Assembly (NCBI RefSeq): GCF_014251635.1
Contig: NZ_CP059194.1
Location: 372,001-436,000, forward strand
DNA length: 64,000 nt
Reading direction: 5' to 3'
Origin: Blattabacterium cuenoti
GTDB taxonomy: Bacteria; Bacteroidota; Bacteroidia; Flavobacteriales; Blattabacteriaceae
Below are positions 1 to 8,321 of this stretch, in pieces. The position numbers were made by a program, and so were the translations under genes. The notes beneath the pieces were generated by a model. That model was not told the origin of the DNA and searched no databases. It worked only from the letters and a program-made list of their open reading frames with translations. Within the stretch, counting starts at the first letter, position 1. Each line of letters opens with the position of its first letter.

Positions 1-606
1 AAACTTCCAAAATTACCTTATTCATATAAGGATTTTGAACCTTATATAGATAGAAAAACTATGGATATTCATTATAATAAACATCATGCAACTTATACCA
101 ATAATCTAAACCAGGCTATTTCAAGCACAAGTATGATGAATTTTTCTATAAAAGAAATTTTAGAAAAAGTTCATGTTGAATCTAGAGTAATACGTAATAA
201 TGGGGGAGGTTTTTACAATCACAATCTATTTTGGAAAATATTAATACCTCACTCACAATATTCCCATCCAAGTGTATATTTAAATGATATTTTTAAAAAA
301 AATTTTAACTCTTTTGATTCTTTTAAAGAAACCTTTTCTAAGATTGCGGCGAATCATTTTGGTTCTGGATGGACTTGGTTGTGTGTTAGAGAAGAAAAAT
401 TAATAATTTGTTCCACAACAAATCAAGACAATCCTCTTATGTATGGAATAGGTTGTGAAGGAATTCCAATATTAGGATTAGATATTTGGGAACACGCTTA
501 TTATCTACAATATCAAAATCGTCGTTTAGATTATATATGTGCTTTTTGGAATATCGTAAATTGGATTCAAGTAGAGGAAAATTATAAAAAAGCCATAAAA
601 AAATAA
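1..606 (+). CDS. sodA: Superoxide dismutase, Mn-type by sequence (5' end outside window)
   Basis: Converts superoxide to oxygen and hydrogen peroxide in the cytoplasm. The frame is open from the first base (K-L-P-K-L-P-Y-S-Y...), so only a few N-terminal residues are missing; the ATG at 61 is internal. Metal ligands are visible in DIHYNKHH, NHNLFW and DIWEHAYYLQY. The glutamine in STTNQDNP sits where Mn enzymes carry their active-site Gln, and the equivalent FeSOD position here is Gly, so Mn is more likely than Fe. The usual GGHxNH reads GGFYNH, so a near-active-site His is Phe. It lies 10 bp upstream of folB. Confidence 0.93.
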   Translation, partial: KLPKLPYSYKDFEPYIDRKTMDIHYNKHHATYTNNLNQAISSTSMMNFSIKEILEKVHVESRVIRNNGGGFYNHNLFWKILIPHSQYSHPSVYLNDIFKKNFNSFDSFKETFSKIAANHFGSGWTWLCVREEKLIICSTTNQDNPLMYGIGCEGIPILGLDIWEHAYYLQYQNRRLDYICAFWNIVNWIQVEENYKKAIKK

Positions 607-616
607 TATTTTTTCT

Positions 617-979
617 ATGGGAAAAATTGTATTAGAAAATATTAAATTATTTGGATTTCATGGATGTATGCCAGAAGAAAAATATGTTGGCTCTCATTAT
701 ACAGTAAATTTAGAAATCGAATTTGATTTGTATCAAGCATCTATTAATGATGATTTATCAAAAACTATTAATTATATAGATTTGTATTCTATTGTAAAAG
801 AAGAAATGGATATCAATTCTAAATTGATTGAACATTTAGCACAAAGAATAATTAAAAGAATTAAAAAATACAATAAACCTTTAATAAAATATACAAAAAT
901 AAAAATTTGTAAAGAAAACCCTCCATTACAAGGAAATATAGATAGAGTATGTGTAATTTTGGATAATAGCGATTGTTAA
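617..979 (+). CDS. folB: Dihydroneopterin aldolase
   Basis: Folate biosynthesis enzyme cleaving 7,8-dihydroneopterin to 6-hydroxymethyl-dihydropterin and glycolaldehyde. The 120-residue length is normal. Family marks are the N-terminal LFGFHGCMPEEKYVG (with the catalytic Glu), the central IEHLAQRI helix, and the C-terminal KICKENPPLQG with the catalytic Lys. It follows the superoxide dismutase gene closely and is followed directly by tRNA-Cys, so all three may be co-transcribed. Confidence 0.93.
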   Translation: MGKIVLENIKLFGFHGCMPEEKYVGSHYTVNLEIEFDLYQASINDDLSKTINYIDLYSIVKEEMDINSKLIEHLAQRIIKRIKKYNKPLIKYTKIKICKENPPLQGNIDRVCVILDNSDC

Positions 980-980
980 T

Positions 981-1051
981 GGCACTGTGGCCGAATGGAA
1001 AGGCAGAGGTCTGCAAAACCTTTTATAGCGGTTCGATTCCGCTCTGTGCCT
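981..1051 (+). tRNA. tRNA-Cys (anticodon GCA)
   Basis: A 71-nt cloverleaf. The acceptor stem GGCACTG/CTGTGCC has a single U-U mismatch at pair 6-67. The D stem is GCC/GGC, the anticodon stem GAGGT/ACCTT (one G-U pair) with loop CTGCAAA, and the T stem AGCGG/CCGCT with loop TTCGATT. The discriminator base is T (U73), the identity element expected for cysteine tRNA. CCA is not encoded. It starts 1 bp after the folB stop codon. Confidence 0.96.
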
Positions 1052-1125
1052 CTTTTATTTTTTTTGTATTAATTTTCTATATACATTTGCGATCTTAAAA
1101 AGATAAAATTAAAAAACTAATTATA

Positions 1126-1893
1126 TTGCACAAAAAAAGAATCAAGATAAATAATATTCTGATTTCACAATCTCTTAATGGTGGATTTAATACTCCATAT
1201 ATAAAACTTAGCAAAAATAAAAATGTAAATATTGACTTCCGATCTTTCATAGAAGTAAAAGGTGCGTCATCTAGTGATGTAAGAAAACAGAAAATAAATT
1301 TTTCTGATTTTACCGTAATTCTTTTTATTAGTAAAAAATCCGTAGATCATTATTTTCGTTTAGCAGAGTCTATGCGTTTTAAAGTCCCTGCTTCTATGAA
1401 ATATATCTGCCAAACAAAAACTATAGCTTATTATTTACAAAAATATATTCTTTTTAGAAAAAGAAAAATTCATATTGGAAATAAATCATTTCAAGATATA
1501 CTTCCTTATATTAAAAAACATTCCAAAGAAAAGTTTCTTTTACCTTCTTCAGACATATTAAAATCAGAAATTATTGATATATTAAATAAACAAAATATCT
1601 CTTGGAAAAGAGCTATTTTATATAAAACCGCTTCTAGTGATTTATCTGATTTGAAACATATATATTATGATATTTTAGTTTTTTTTAATCCAGCAGAAAT
1701 AAAATCTTTATTTGATAATTTTCCTAATTTTGATCAAAATAATGTAAAAATTGCTACTTTCGGAAAAAATACTTTAGACGCTGCTTATAAAGCGGGATTA
1801 AAAATCGATATAAAAGTTCCGACACCAGAATTTCCTTCTATGGCTATGGCTTTGGAAAAATATATTAAAAAATCAAACACAATCAGATATTGA
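1126..1893 (+). CDS. hemD: Uroporphyrinogen-III synthase
   Basis: Tetrapyrrole pathway enzyme that closes hydroxymethylbilane to uroporphyrinogen III. The 255-residue protein matches the flavobacterial HemD form in overall pattern: the N-terminal ISQSLNGGFNTPY, the central VILFISKKSVDHYF and FLLPSSDILK, and the C-terminal PTPEFPSMAMALEKYI. HemD is a poorly conserved family, so the call rests on this lineage-specific resemblance. No ATG fits; TTG at 1126 is the best start, since an in-frame TAA lies only a few codons upstream. It ends 8 bp before glmS on the other strand, with no visible terminator between. Confidence 0.85.
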   Translation: MHKKRIKINNILISQSLNGGFNTPYIKLSKNKNVNIDFRSFIEVKGASSSDVRKQKINFSDFTVILFISKKSVDHYFRLAESMRFKVPASMKYICQTKTIAYYLQKYILFRKRKIHIGNKSFQDILPYIKKHSKEKFLLPSSDILKSEIIDILNKQNISWKRAILYKTASSDLSDLKHIYYDILVFFNPAEIKSLFDNFPNFDQNNVKIATFGKNTLDAAYKAGLKIDIKVPTPEFPSMAMALEKYIKKSNTIRY

Positions 1894-1901
1894 ATCTTGA
1901 T

Positions 1902-3752
1902 TTATTCTACTGTTACTGATTTTGCTAAATTTCTTGGTTGATCTATATTTTCTCCACGTATATAAGCTATTTGATAAGCTAATAATTGAAGAGGGATAAC
2001 AGTTACTAACGGACTAAGTACTTCAGAAATATCTGGTATTCTTATCACGTGGTCCGCTAACATATTAACTTGAATGTCATCTTCATTGATTATAGCTATA
2101 ATTTTCCCTTTCCTAGCTTTAATTTCTTGAATATTACCAATAATTTTATCGTAACATCCTTTTTTTGTAGCAATAATAACCACTGGCATATTTTCGTCAA
2201 TTAAGGCTATAGGCCCATGTTTCATTTCTGCAGCAGGATAACCTTCTGCATGAATATAGGATATCTCTTTCAGTTTTAAAGCCCCTTCTAAAGCAACCGG
2301 AAAATTAATCCCTCTACCTAAATAGAGAAAATTATTTACATCATGATACACTTGAGATATTATTTTGATAGTATTATCCATCTTCAGAGTGTGATCTACT
2401 TTTTCTGGAATTGATCCAAGCTCCTTACATAATAATTTATAACGATTATCATTGATTGTAGATCTATGTTTTCCTATAATCAAAGCTAGTAAAATTAGAA
2501 CTGTAATCTGTGCAGTAAAAGCTTTTGTAGAGGCGACGCCTATTTCAGGCCCCGCATGCGTATAAGCTCCTGCATCCACATTTCGTGCAATAGATGATCC
2601 TACCACATTACAAATACCAAATACAAAAGCCCCTTTCTTTTTTGCTAATTTTAAAGCGGCTAAAGTATCGGCTGTTTCTCCCGATTGGGAAATCACAATG
2701 ACGACATCTTTTTCACCTATGATAGGATTCCTGTATCTAAATTCAGAAGCATATTCCACCTCTACTGGAATACGAGTTAGTTCCTCTAATAAATATTCTC
2801 CAATTAAACTAGCATGCCATGAAGTGCCACATGCTACTATAGTTATACATTTAGCATTGACAAAAATCTCTTTATTAGATTCAACCCCATTAATACAAAT
2901 AATTCTTTCAGGAATTAATAATCTACCTCGTAGAGTATCTAAAATTGTTTTAGGTTGTTCATATATTTCTTTTAACATGAAATATTTATATTCTCCTTTC
3001 TCTATTTCTTTTAAATTAATTTGAAGTTTTTTAATAATTGGATTTAATCTATGATTATCTATAATTTTTCTAAAATCCAAATCCTTTCCTTTTTTAAGAA
3101 TAGCCATTTCTCCATCTTTTAAATAAATAACATTTTTAGTATGATATATAAAAGAAATAGGATCAGATGCAACAAAAAATTCTTTATCATTAACCCCCAA
3201 AGATAAAGGACTTCCCAATTTTGCAATAATAATTGTATCAGGATGAGATCTTTCTACTACAGCAATAGAATAAGCCCCCACAATTTCATTCAAAGAAATC
3301 CTTACTGCTTCTTCTAAAGATAATTTATTTTCTTTTTTCAAATATTCAATTAAATTAACAAGAACCTCCGTATCTGTTTTACTTTTAAAAGTAAATCCAT
3401 TTTTCAATAAAATAACTTTGATAGCATAGTAATTCTCTATAATTCCATTATGAATCATAATGAGTTCATTAGAATTAGAAACATGAGGATGAGCATTAAT
3501 ATCATCCGCTATTCCATGAGTTGCCCATCTTGTATGACCTATTCCTGTTGTTCCTTTTATTTGAATTTTACTATAGGAAATTTTTTTTTCCAATTCATAA
3601 ACTCTTCCTTTAGTCTTGCATAAATTATATCCATTTTCGTAAAAAACAGCAATACCAGAGCTATCATATCCTCTATATTCCAATTTTTTTAATCCATTAA
3701 TAAGAATAGGATAAGCTTCTCTATACCCTAAATAACCAATTATACCGCACAT
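1902..3752 (-). CDS. glmS: Glutamine-fructose-6-phosphate aminotransferase (isomerizing)
   Basis: Makes glucosamine-6-phosphate from fructose-6-phosphate and glutamine, the entry to UDP-GlcNAc for peptidoglycan. At 616 residues it is full length. The N-terminal glutaminase domain starts MCGIIGYLG with the nucleophilic Cys directly after Met and carries GHTRWATHG. Two SIS sugar-isomerase domains follow (CGTSWHAS, ISQSGETADTLAAL, SKAFTAQ). The C-terminus NLAKSVTVE matches the family. The leader shows no glmS-ribozyme-like layout; only 28 bp separate it from the upstream GT5-like gene. Confidence 0.97.
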   Translation of the reverse strand: MCGIIGYLGYREAYPILINGLKKLEYRGYDSSGIAVFYENGYNLCKTKGRVYELEKKISYSKIQIKGTTGIGHTRWATHGIADDINAHPHVSNSNELIMIHNGIIENYYAIKVILLKNGFTFKSKTDTEVLVNLIEYLKKENKLSLEEAVRISLNEIVGAYSIAVVERSHPDTIIIAKLGSPLSLGVNDKEFFVASDPISFIYHTKNVIYLKDGEMAILKKGKDLDFRKIIDNHRLNPIIKKLQINLKEIEKGEYKYFMLKEIYEQPKTILDTLRGRLLIPERIICINGVESNKEIFVNAKCITIVACGTSWHASLIGEYLLEELTRIPVEVEYASEFRYRNPIIGEKDVVIVISQSGETADTLAALKLAKKKGAFVFGICNVVGSSIARNVDAGAYTHAGPEIGVASTKAFTAQITVLILLALIIGKHRSTINDNRYKLLCKELGSIPEKVDHTLKMDNTIKIISQVYHDVNNFLYLGRGINFPVALEGALKLKEISYIHAEGYPAAEMKHGPIALIDENMPVVIIATKKGCYDKIIGNIQEIKARKGKIIAIINEDDIQVNMLADHVIRIPDISEVLSPLVTVIPLQLLAYQIAYIRGENIDQPRNLAKSVTVE

Positions 3753-3780
3753 TCTAGATAAAATTATAATTTTTATCTAT

Positions 3781-4599
3781 TTAATTTATCTGTTCTAAAA
3801 CAGTTTCTTTATAAAATTGTTGATAAACGGTTTCTATCTCTTCTACAGGGTAATATTTTAATACTAATAACTTATTTACTTTTATGTAATCTTCTATTTC
3901 TTCCGGAAAAGAAAGATCTCCTTTTATAATTGCATCCGAAAAATACATACATAATTTGATTAAATTAAAATAATTTGGATTTACTAACAATTTTAATTTT
4001 CTAGATTTAATGCCATCAAATTTTATTTTTTTGGCAATATCTTTATTTAAAGATCCTTTAAAAGGTTTGTTGTAAATAGATACAACAATTTTTACATTTT
4101 GATACACTGGATCGTTTTTATAAAAATTTTTAATATATAAAGGAATAAAAGAACTCATCCATCCATATATATGAATTATATCAGGTTTCCAGTTTAATTT
4201 TTTGACAGTTTCTAAAATTCCTTTTGTAAAAAATAAAGCTCTCTCATCATTATCTGAAAAAAAAACTCCATTTTCGTCCTCATCTATTGCTTTTCTTTTA
4301 AAATATTCTTCATTATCTATGAAATAAACTTGTAGTCTAGCATCAGGAATAGATGCTACTTTTATCAATAATGGTTGATCTATATCATTAATCATCAAAT
4401 TCATGCCCGATAAACGAATTACTTCATGTAATTGATGCCTTCTTTCATTTATTATTCCAAAACGAGGCATAAATATACGTACATCGTTTCCTATTGATTG
4501 CATAAATTTAGTAGCTTTCAATACCGATAAAGATATCGAATTCTCTGAAGAGAATGGAAATAAATCCGAAGAAACATATAATATACGTTTACCTGTCAT
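3781..4599 (-). CDS. Short GT5 (glycogen/starch synthase)-like protein, N-terminal domain only
   Basis: The 272-residue protein resembles only the N-terminal half of glycogen synthases: RILYVSSDLFPF at the start, RIFMPRFGIIN, VYFIDNEEYFKRK, FFTKGILETVKKLNWKPDIIHIYGW. The KxGG nucleotide-sugar loop is replaced by SENSISL, and the whole C-terminal catalytic Rossmann domain is absent. As I recall, free-living Flavobacteria carry the same short protein beside panC and glmS, so this is a lineage-typical form rather than a fresh truncation. panC is not present here. Its biochemical role is unknown to me; glycogen synthesis is unlikely. It is probably co-transcribed with glmS. Confidence 0.75.
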   Translation of the reverse strand: MTGKRILYVSSDLFPFSSENSISLSVLKATKFMQSIGNDVRIFMPRFGIINERRHQLHEVIRLSGMNLMINDIDQPLLIKVASIPDARLQVYFIDNEEYFKRKAIDEDENGVFFSDNDERALFFTKGILETVKKLNWKPDIIHIYGWMSSFIPLYIKNFYKNDPVYQNVKIVVSIYNKPFKGSLNKDIAKKIKFDGIKSRKLKLLVNPNYFNLIKLCMYFSDAIIKGDLSFPEEIEDYIKVNKLLVLKYYPVEEIETVYQQFYKETVLEQIN

Positions 4600-4693
4600 C
4601 TTAGAGTTATTTTTATTTTTTATATATAGTAAAAAAACGGATCATTGCAAATATAATAAATAATATCCTAAGTTTAATAACAAATACCTAAAA

Positions 4694-4710
4694 ATCTATA
4701 GTTTATAGAT
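4694..4710. promoter_or_regulatory. Small perfect inverted repeat upstream of rnr
   Basis: ATCTATA-GTT-TATAGAT forms a 7-bp perfect dyad with a 3-nt loop. It ends 15 bp before the rnr ATG, in the 126-bp divergent region between the GT5-like gene and rnr. It could be a protein-binding operator or a 5' hairpin on the rnr mRNA. In such AT-rich sequence a chance origin is possible. Confidence 0.35.
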
Positions 4711-4725
4711 AGATATGTTTTTATT

Positions 4726-6681
4726 ATGAAAAAAGAAAGAAAAATAAAAAAAAAACATTATAATAATTTATCCACAGGATTTATTAATATAACTAATCAT
4801 GGATATGCGTTTGTTCATATCAACGAATTTCAAAAAGATATTTTTATTCCAAAAAATAAAACGAATAGAGCTTTAGAAGGAGACTTAGTAAAAATTCGAT
4901 TTTCTTTTTCTAAGAAAGGAATGAAAATGGAAGGGGAAGTGCTAAAAATAATTAAAAGAAAAACTAAAAAATTTATTGGAATATTAAAATTTGACATTCA
5001 ATCTAAATACGGAATCGTACATAATCATAGTATTCATATAGATATCTTAGTCCCAATGAAAAAATTGGAAAAATATCACCATAATGATAAAGTATTGGTT
5101 CAAATTATCTCATGGCCTAAAAAATTTAAAAATCCTTTGGGAAAAATCGTAAAAGTATTTGGAACTTCTGGAGAATATAAAACAGAAATTTCTTCTTTAT
5201 TGGAAGAATATGGAATATCCTATGAATTTTCAAAGAAAATAGAAAATGAAGCTAATAAAATTTTTGAAAAAAAAATTTCAGACATGAGCTTCAGAAAAGA
5301 CATGCGAGATGTCAATACTTTTACTATTGACCCTTTGAATGCAAAAGATTTTGATGACGCTCTTTCCATTAAAAAATTAAACTTTGATACTTGGGAAATA
5401 GGAGTCCATATATCTGATGTTTCTCATTATATAAAAGAAGGAAGTTTATTAGATCAAGAAGCATATTCTCGAGCTACATCTATTTATTTTGTAGGAGGAG
5501 TTATTCCTATGCTTCCTAAAATATTATCTAATGATCTTTGTTCTTTACAACCGAAAAAAGATAAATTCAGTTTTTCCTATGTTTTCAATATAAATAAGAA
5601 AGGAAAAATATTGAAAAATTGGTTTGGAAAAACTATAATACAATCTAATAAAAAATTCACATATGATGAAGTGCAATCTATTATAGATCAAAAAAAAGGA
5701 GACTATTACGAAGATATTTATACATTATTTTTGTTTTCTAAAATATTAATTAAAAATCGATTAAAAAATGGAGCAATTTTTTTAGAAAAAGTAGAAGTAA
5801 AATTTCATTTAGACGAAGAGAATAATCCTATGTCTTTATATATAGAAAAAAATAATGAAGCTCATCGTTTAATTGAAGAATTTATGTTATTAACTAATCG
5901 AAAAATTTCAGAATTTGTTAGCTTAAATTTGAATGGAGATCCTTCTAATAAACTTTATATCTATAGAGTACACGATGAACCTGATTTTCAGAAAATTTTT
6001 TTCCTTAAAAAAATTGTAGAACCTTTAGGTTATTTTTTAGATTTAAAAAATATAAAAACTTCTATTAATCATTTATTAAAAAAAATTAAAGGAAAACCCG
6101 AACAAAATATGATTGAAAATTTAATTCTTCGTGCTATGAGTAAGGCTAAGTATTCCACAAAAAATATAGGACACTATGGTTTATCTTTTATCTATTATAC
6201 TCATTTTACTTCTCCTATAAGGAGATATTCAGATATAATAGCACATCGTTTATTATATCATTATTTAACGAATAAAAACAAAAGTGAAGAATACAAGCTT
6301 AAAACAGTAGAATTTTATGAAAAACAATCTCAACATTGCAGTAATAAAGAACGTTTAGCTATAGACGCGGAAAGAGATTTTATGAAATATATACAAGTTA
6401 AATATATAAAAAAATTTATAGGAAAAGAATTTGATGGAATTATCACTGGATTTACTGATTGGAGTGTTTATATTGATTTACTATCCTTTCAAACTGAAGG
6501 AATGGTAAAGTTACGTGATATTAAAGAAGATTCTTATGTTCTGAATTCAAATAATTATACTATCATTGGAAAAAAGAAAGGGAAAACTTATCATTTAGGA
6601 GATAAAATAAAAGTGAAACTTATAAATGTCAATATAGAAAAAAAACAAATTACCCTTGATTGGATCTCTAATGTAAAATAA
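4726..6681 (+). CDS. rnr: Ribonuclease R (RNB-family 3'-5' exoribonuclease)
   Basis: Processive 3'-to-5' exoribonuclease that degrades structured RNA. Order in the 651 residues: a basic N-terminus, cold-shock OB domains (about 15-150), the RNB catalytic domain with the acidic cluster IDPLNAKDFDDALS (about 200-215) and the later HFTSPIRRYSDIIAHR motif, then a C-terminal S1 domain ending ITLDWISN. It is shorter than the 813-residue E. coli enzyme, mainly in N- and C-terminal extensions. It converges with coaD, with 8 bp between stop codons. Confidence 0.95.
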   Translation: MKKERKIKKKHYNNLSTGFINITNHGYAFVHINEFQKDIFIPKNKTNRALEGDLVKIRFSFSKKGMKMEGEVLKIIKRKTKKFIGILKFDIQSKYGIVHNHSIHIDILVPMKKLEKYHHNDKVLVQIISWPKKFKNPLGKIVKVFGTSGEYKTEISSLLEEYGISYEFSKKIENEANKIFEKKISDMSFRKDMRDVNTFTIDPLNAKDFDDALSIKKLNFDTWEIGVHISDVSHYIKEGSLLDQEAYSRATSIYFVGGVIPMLPKILSNDLCSLQPKKDKFSFSYVFNINKKGKILKNWFGKTIIQSNKKFTYDEVQSIIDQKKGDYYEDIYTLFLFSKILIKNRLKNGAIFLEKVEVKFHLDEENNPMSLYIEKNNEAHRLIEEFMLLTNRKISEFVSLNLNGDPSNKLYIYRVHDEPDFQKIFFLKKIVEPLGYFLDLKNIKTSINHLLKKIKGKPEQNMIENLILRAMSKAKYSTKNIGHYGLSFIYYTHFTSPIRRYSDIIAHRLLYHYLTNKNKSEEYKLKTVEFYEKQSQHCSNKERLAIDAERDFMKYIQVKYIKKFIGKEFDGIITGFTDWSVYIDLLSFQTEGMVKLRDIKEDSYVLNSNNYTIIGKKKGKTYHLGDKIKVKLINVNIEKKQITLDWISNVK

Positions 6682-6689
6682 ATAAAATT

Positions 6690-7160
6690 TTATATTCTAA
6701 CTGTAGAAGGGACAAATACAGTGTAATCTCCTCCATTTTTTATAACGTCTCTCACAATATAAGAACTAATATGAGATTTATCATAAGAAGAGAAAAGATA
6801 AACTGTTTCAATAACATGTTTTTTATACAATTCTTTATTAACTATAAATATATTTTTTTCAAATTCAAAATCTAATTGATTCCGAATGCCTCTTAATAAA
6901 AATTTAGCTTTTTTCTTTATACAAAAAGAAAGAGTTAACCCATCAAATGAATCAATTTCTATTTTTTGTGATAAACTTAAAAAAGTTTTTTGTATCCACT
7001 TTTTTCTCTTTTTAATAGAAAACATATTTTTTTTTTCAAAATTTTTTCCAATAGCTATAATAATTTTATCAAATAAATTTAAAGCTCTAATAATAATATC
7101 ATAATGCCCTAAAGTAATGGGATCAAAAGAGCCAGGAAATACTGCTATTTTTTTATTCAT
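6690..7160 (-). CDS. coaD: Phosphopantetheine adenylyltransferase
   Basis: Penultimate step of coenzyme A synthesis, joining 4'-phosphopantetheine and ATP to dephospho-CoA. I chose the start at 7160 (MNKKIAVFPGSFDPITLGH, 156 residues) rather than the longer open frame to 7205, because the nucleotidyltransferase strand and GSFDPxTxGH motif normally begin within about six residues of the start. The RGIRNQLDFEFE and ISSYIVRDV motifs follow; the usual ISSTxVR has Tyr in place of Thr. No other coenzyme A gene lies nearby, although panC is commonly a neighbour in related genomes. Confidence 0.95.
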   Translation of the reverse strand: MNKKIAVFPGSFDPITLGHYDIIIRALNLFDKIIIAIGKNFEKKNMFSIKKRKKWIQKTFLSLSQKIEIDSFDGLTLSFCIKKKAKFLLRGIRNQLDFEFEKNIFIVNKELYKKHVIETVYLFSSYDKSHISSYIVRDVIKNGGDYTVFVPSTVRI

Positions 7161-7256
7161 AAAAATATATTTATATATAAATAAATTTTTAACTGGAATA
7201 AACAAAGTAAAAAAACATAATTTACTTTTGTTTCTTAACTTATTATTATAATAATA

Positions 7257-8303
7257 ATGAATAAATCATGCTATGATTGTTTAAATAAATGTGCAAAAAA
7301 AGAAAATATTTTTCAAAAAAAACGATGTTACAAACTTAATACATTGGATTGGTTATCCAATATTCAATCTCCTTTTGAATATCAAAAATATGATATTGTA
7401 GAAATACAATTTAAAAATGATAGAAAAGAATTTTTTCTTAATCAAGAAAAAATATTCCTTAATCAAGGGGATATTGTTACTGTAGAACCTAAATCAGGCA
7501 TAGGATACGACATAGGTATAGTTCATTTAACTGGAGAATTGGTGAACTTACAAATAAGAAATCAAACTATTAATTCAAATACTTTTAAAAAGATATACAG
7601 AAAATCAACATATAAAGAAATAAATATTTGGAAATCTTTTAAAAGAAAAGAATTCACAATTCTTTTAAAAGCAAAAGAAATTGTAAAAGATTTAAATCTT
7701 TCTATGAAAATTAGTGATGTAGAATATCAAGGAGATGGAGAAAAGGCTATTTTTTATTATACAGCTGAAAATAGAATTGATTTTAGAAAATTGATTAAAG
7801 AATTTGCCTTTCATTTTCACACACGTATAGAAATGCGTCAAATAGGATATAGACAAGAAGCGGCAAAAATTGGTGGAATTGGTTCTTGTGGTAGAGAACT
7901 TTGTTGTTCTACCTGGTTAAAAAATTTTAAAAGTGTAACAACAAATTCAGCTAGATATCAACAACTTTCTATAAATATTCAAAAATTAACTGGACAATGT
8001 AGTAAATTAAAATGCTGTCTAAATTATGAACTAGATGCTTACTTAGACGCCATAAAAGATTTTCCAGATTTTAACAGTAAAATTTATACAGAAAAAGGGA
8101 TTGCTCAATCTATGAAAATTGATGTTTTTAAACAGGAAATGTGGTTTTCTTATATTAAGAACCCCAACACTTGGTTTAGAATAAAAGTAAAAAAAATTAA
8201 AGAAATTTTAGAAAAAAATAAGATAGCGCCTCCTTTAGAGGAATTATCAACTATCAACATCATTCAAAAAACAGAATTTACATTTAAAGATTTATCTATG
8301 TAA
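7257..8303 (+). CDS. ricT: RicT-like PSP1-domain protein
   Basis: Cys-rich regulatory protein of the PSP1/YaaT family; in Bacillus the RicAFT complex carries Fe-S clusters and modulates RNA decay and development. The 348 residues carry an N-terminal Cys cluster (CYDCLNKC) and a PSP1 core. Diagnostic C-terminal motifs are GIGSCGRELCCSTWL and GQCSKLKCCLNYE. RicA and RicF partners are not visible in this window, so the role here may differ. It lies 18 bp upstream of the PBP gene. In free-living Flavobacteria I recall gldH between them, and it is absent here. Confidence 0.85.
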   Translation: MNKSCYDCLNKCAKKENIFQKKRCYKLNTLDWLSNIQSPFEYQKYDIVEIQFKNDRKEFFLNQEKIFLNQGDIVTVEPKSGIGYDIGIVHLTGELVNLQIRNQTINSNTFKKIYRKSTYKEINIWKSFKRKEFTILLKAKEIVKDLNLSMKISDVEYQGDGEKAIFYYTAENRIDFRKLIKEFAFHFHTRIEMRQIGYRQEAAKIGGIGSCGRELCCSTWLKNFKSVTTNSARYQQLSINIQKLTGQCSKLKCCLNYELDAYLDAIKDFPDFNSKIYTEKGIAQSMKIDVFKQEMWFSYIKNPNTWFRIKVKKIKEILEKNKIAPPLEELSTINIIQKTEFTFKDLSM

Positions 8304-8321
8304 TATAAAATAATTTTATAC

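Noticed and set aside
2698..3024. 108-residue plus-strand ORF inside glmS
   Set aside because: It is antisense to the conserved SIS region of glmS and has no recognisable domain; a shadow frame.
2968..3780. glmS ribozyme in the leader of glmS
   Set aside because: Only 28 bp separate glmS from the upstream gene, too short for the ribozyme, and the element is known from Gram-positive bacteria.
3781..4599. Frameshifted full-length glgA
   Set aside because: The sequence downstream runs straight into glmS after 28 bp, with no C-terminal GT-B remnant in any frame, and the short form looks lineage-typical.
7236..7259. TAA/ATA microsatellite before ricT as a possible repeat element
   Set aside because: It is a short low-complexity tract expected in AT-rich spacers, with no copies elsewhere as a unit.
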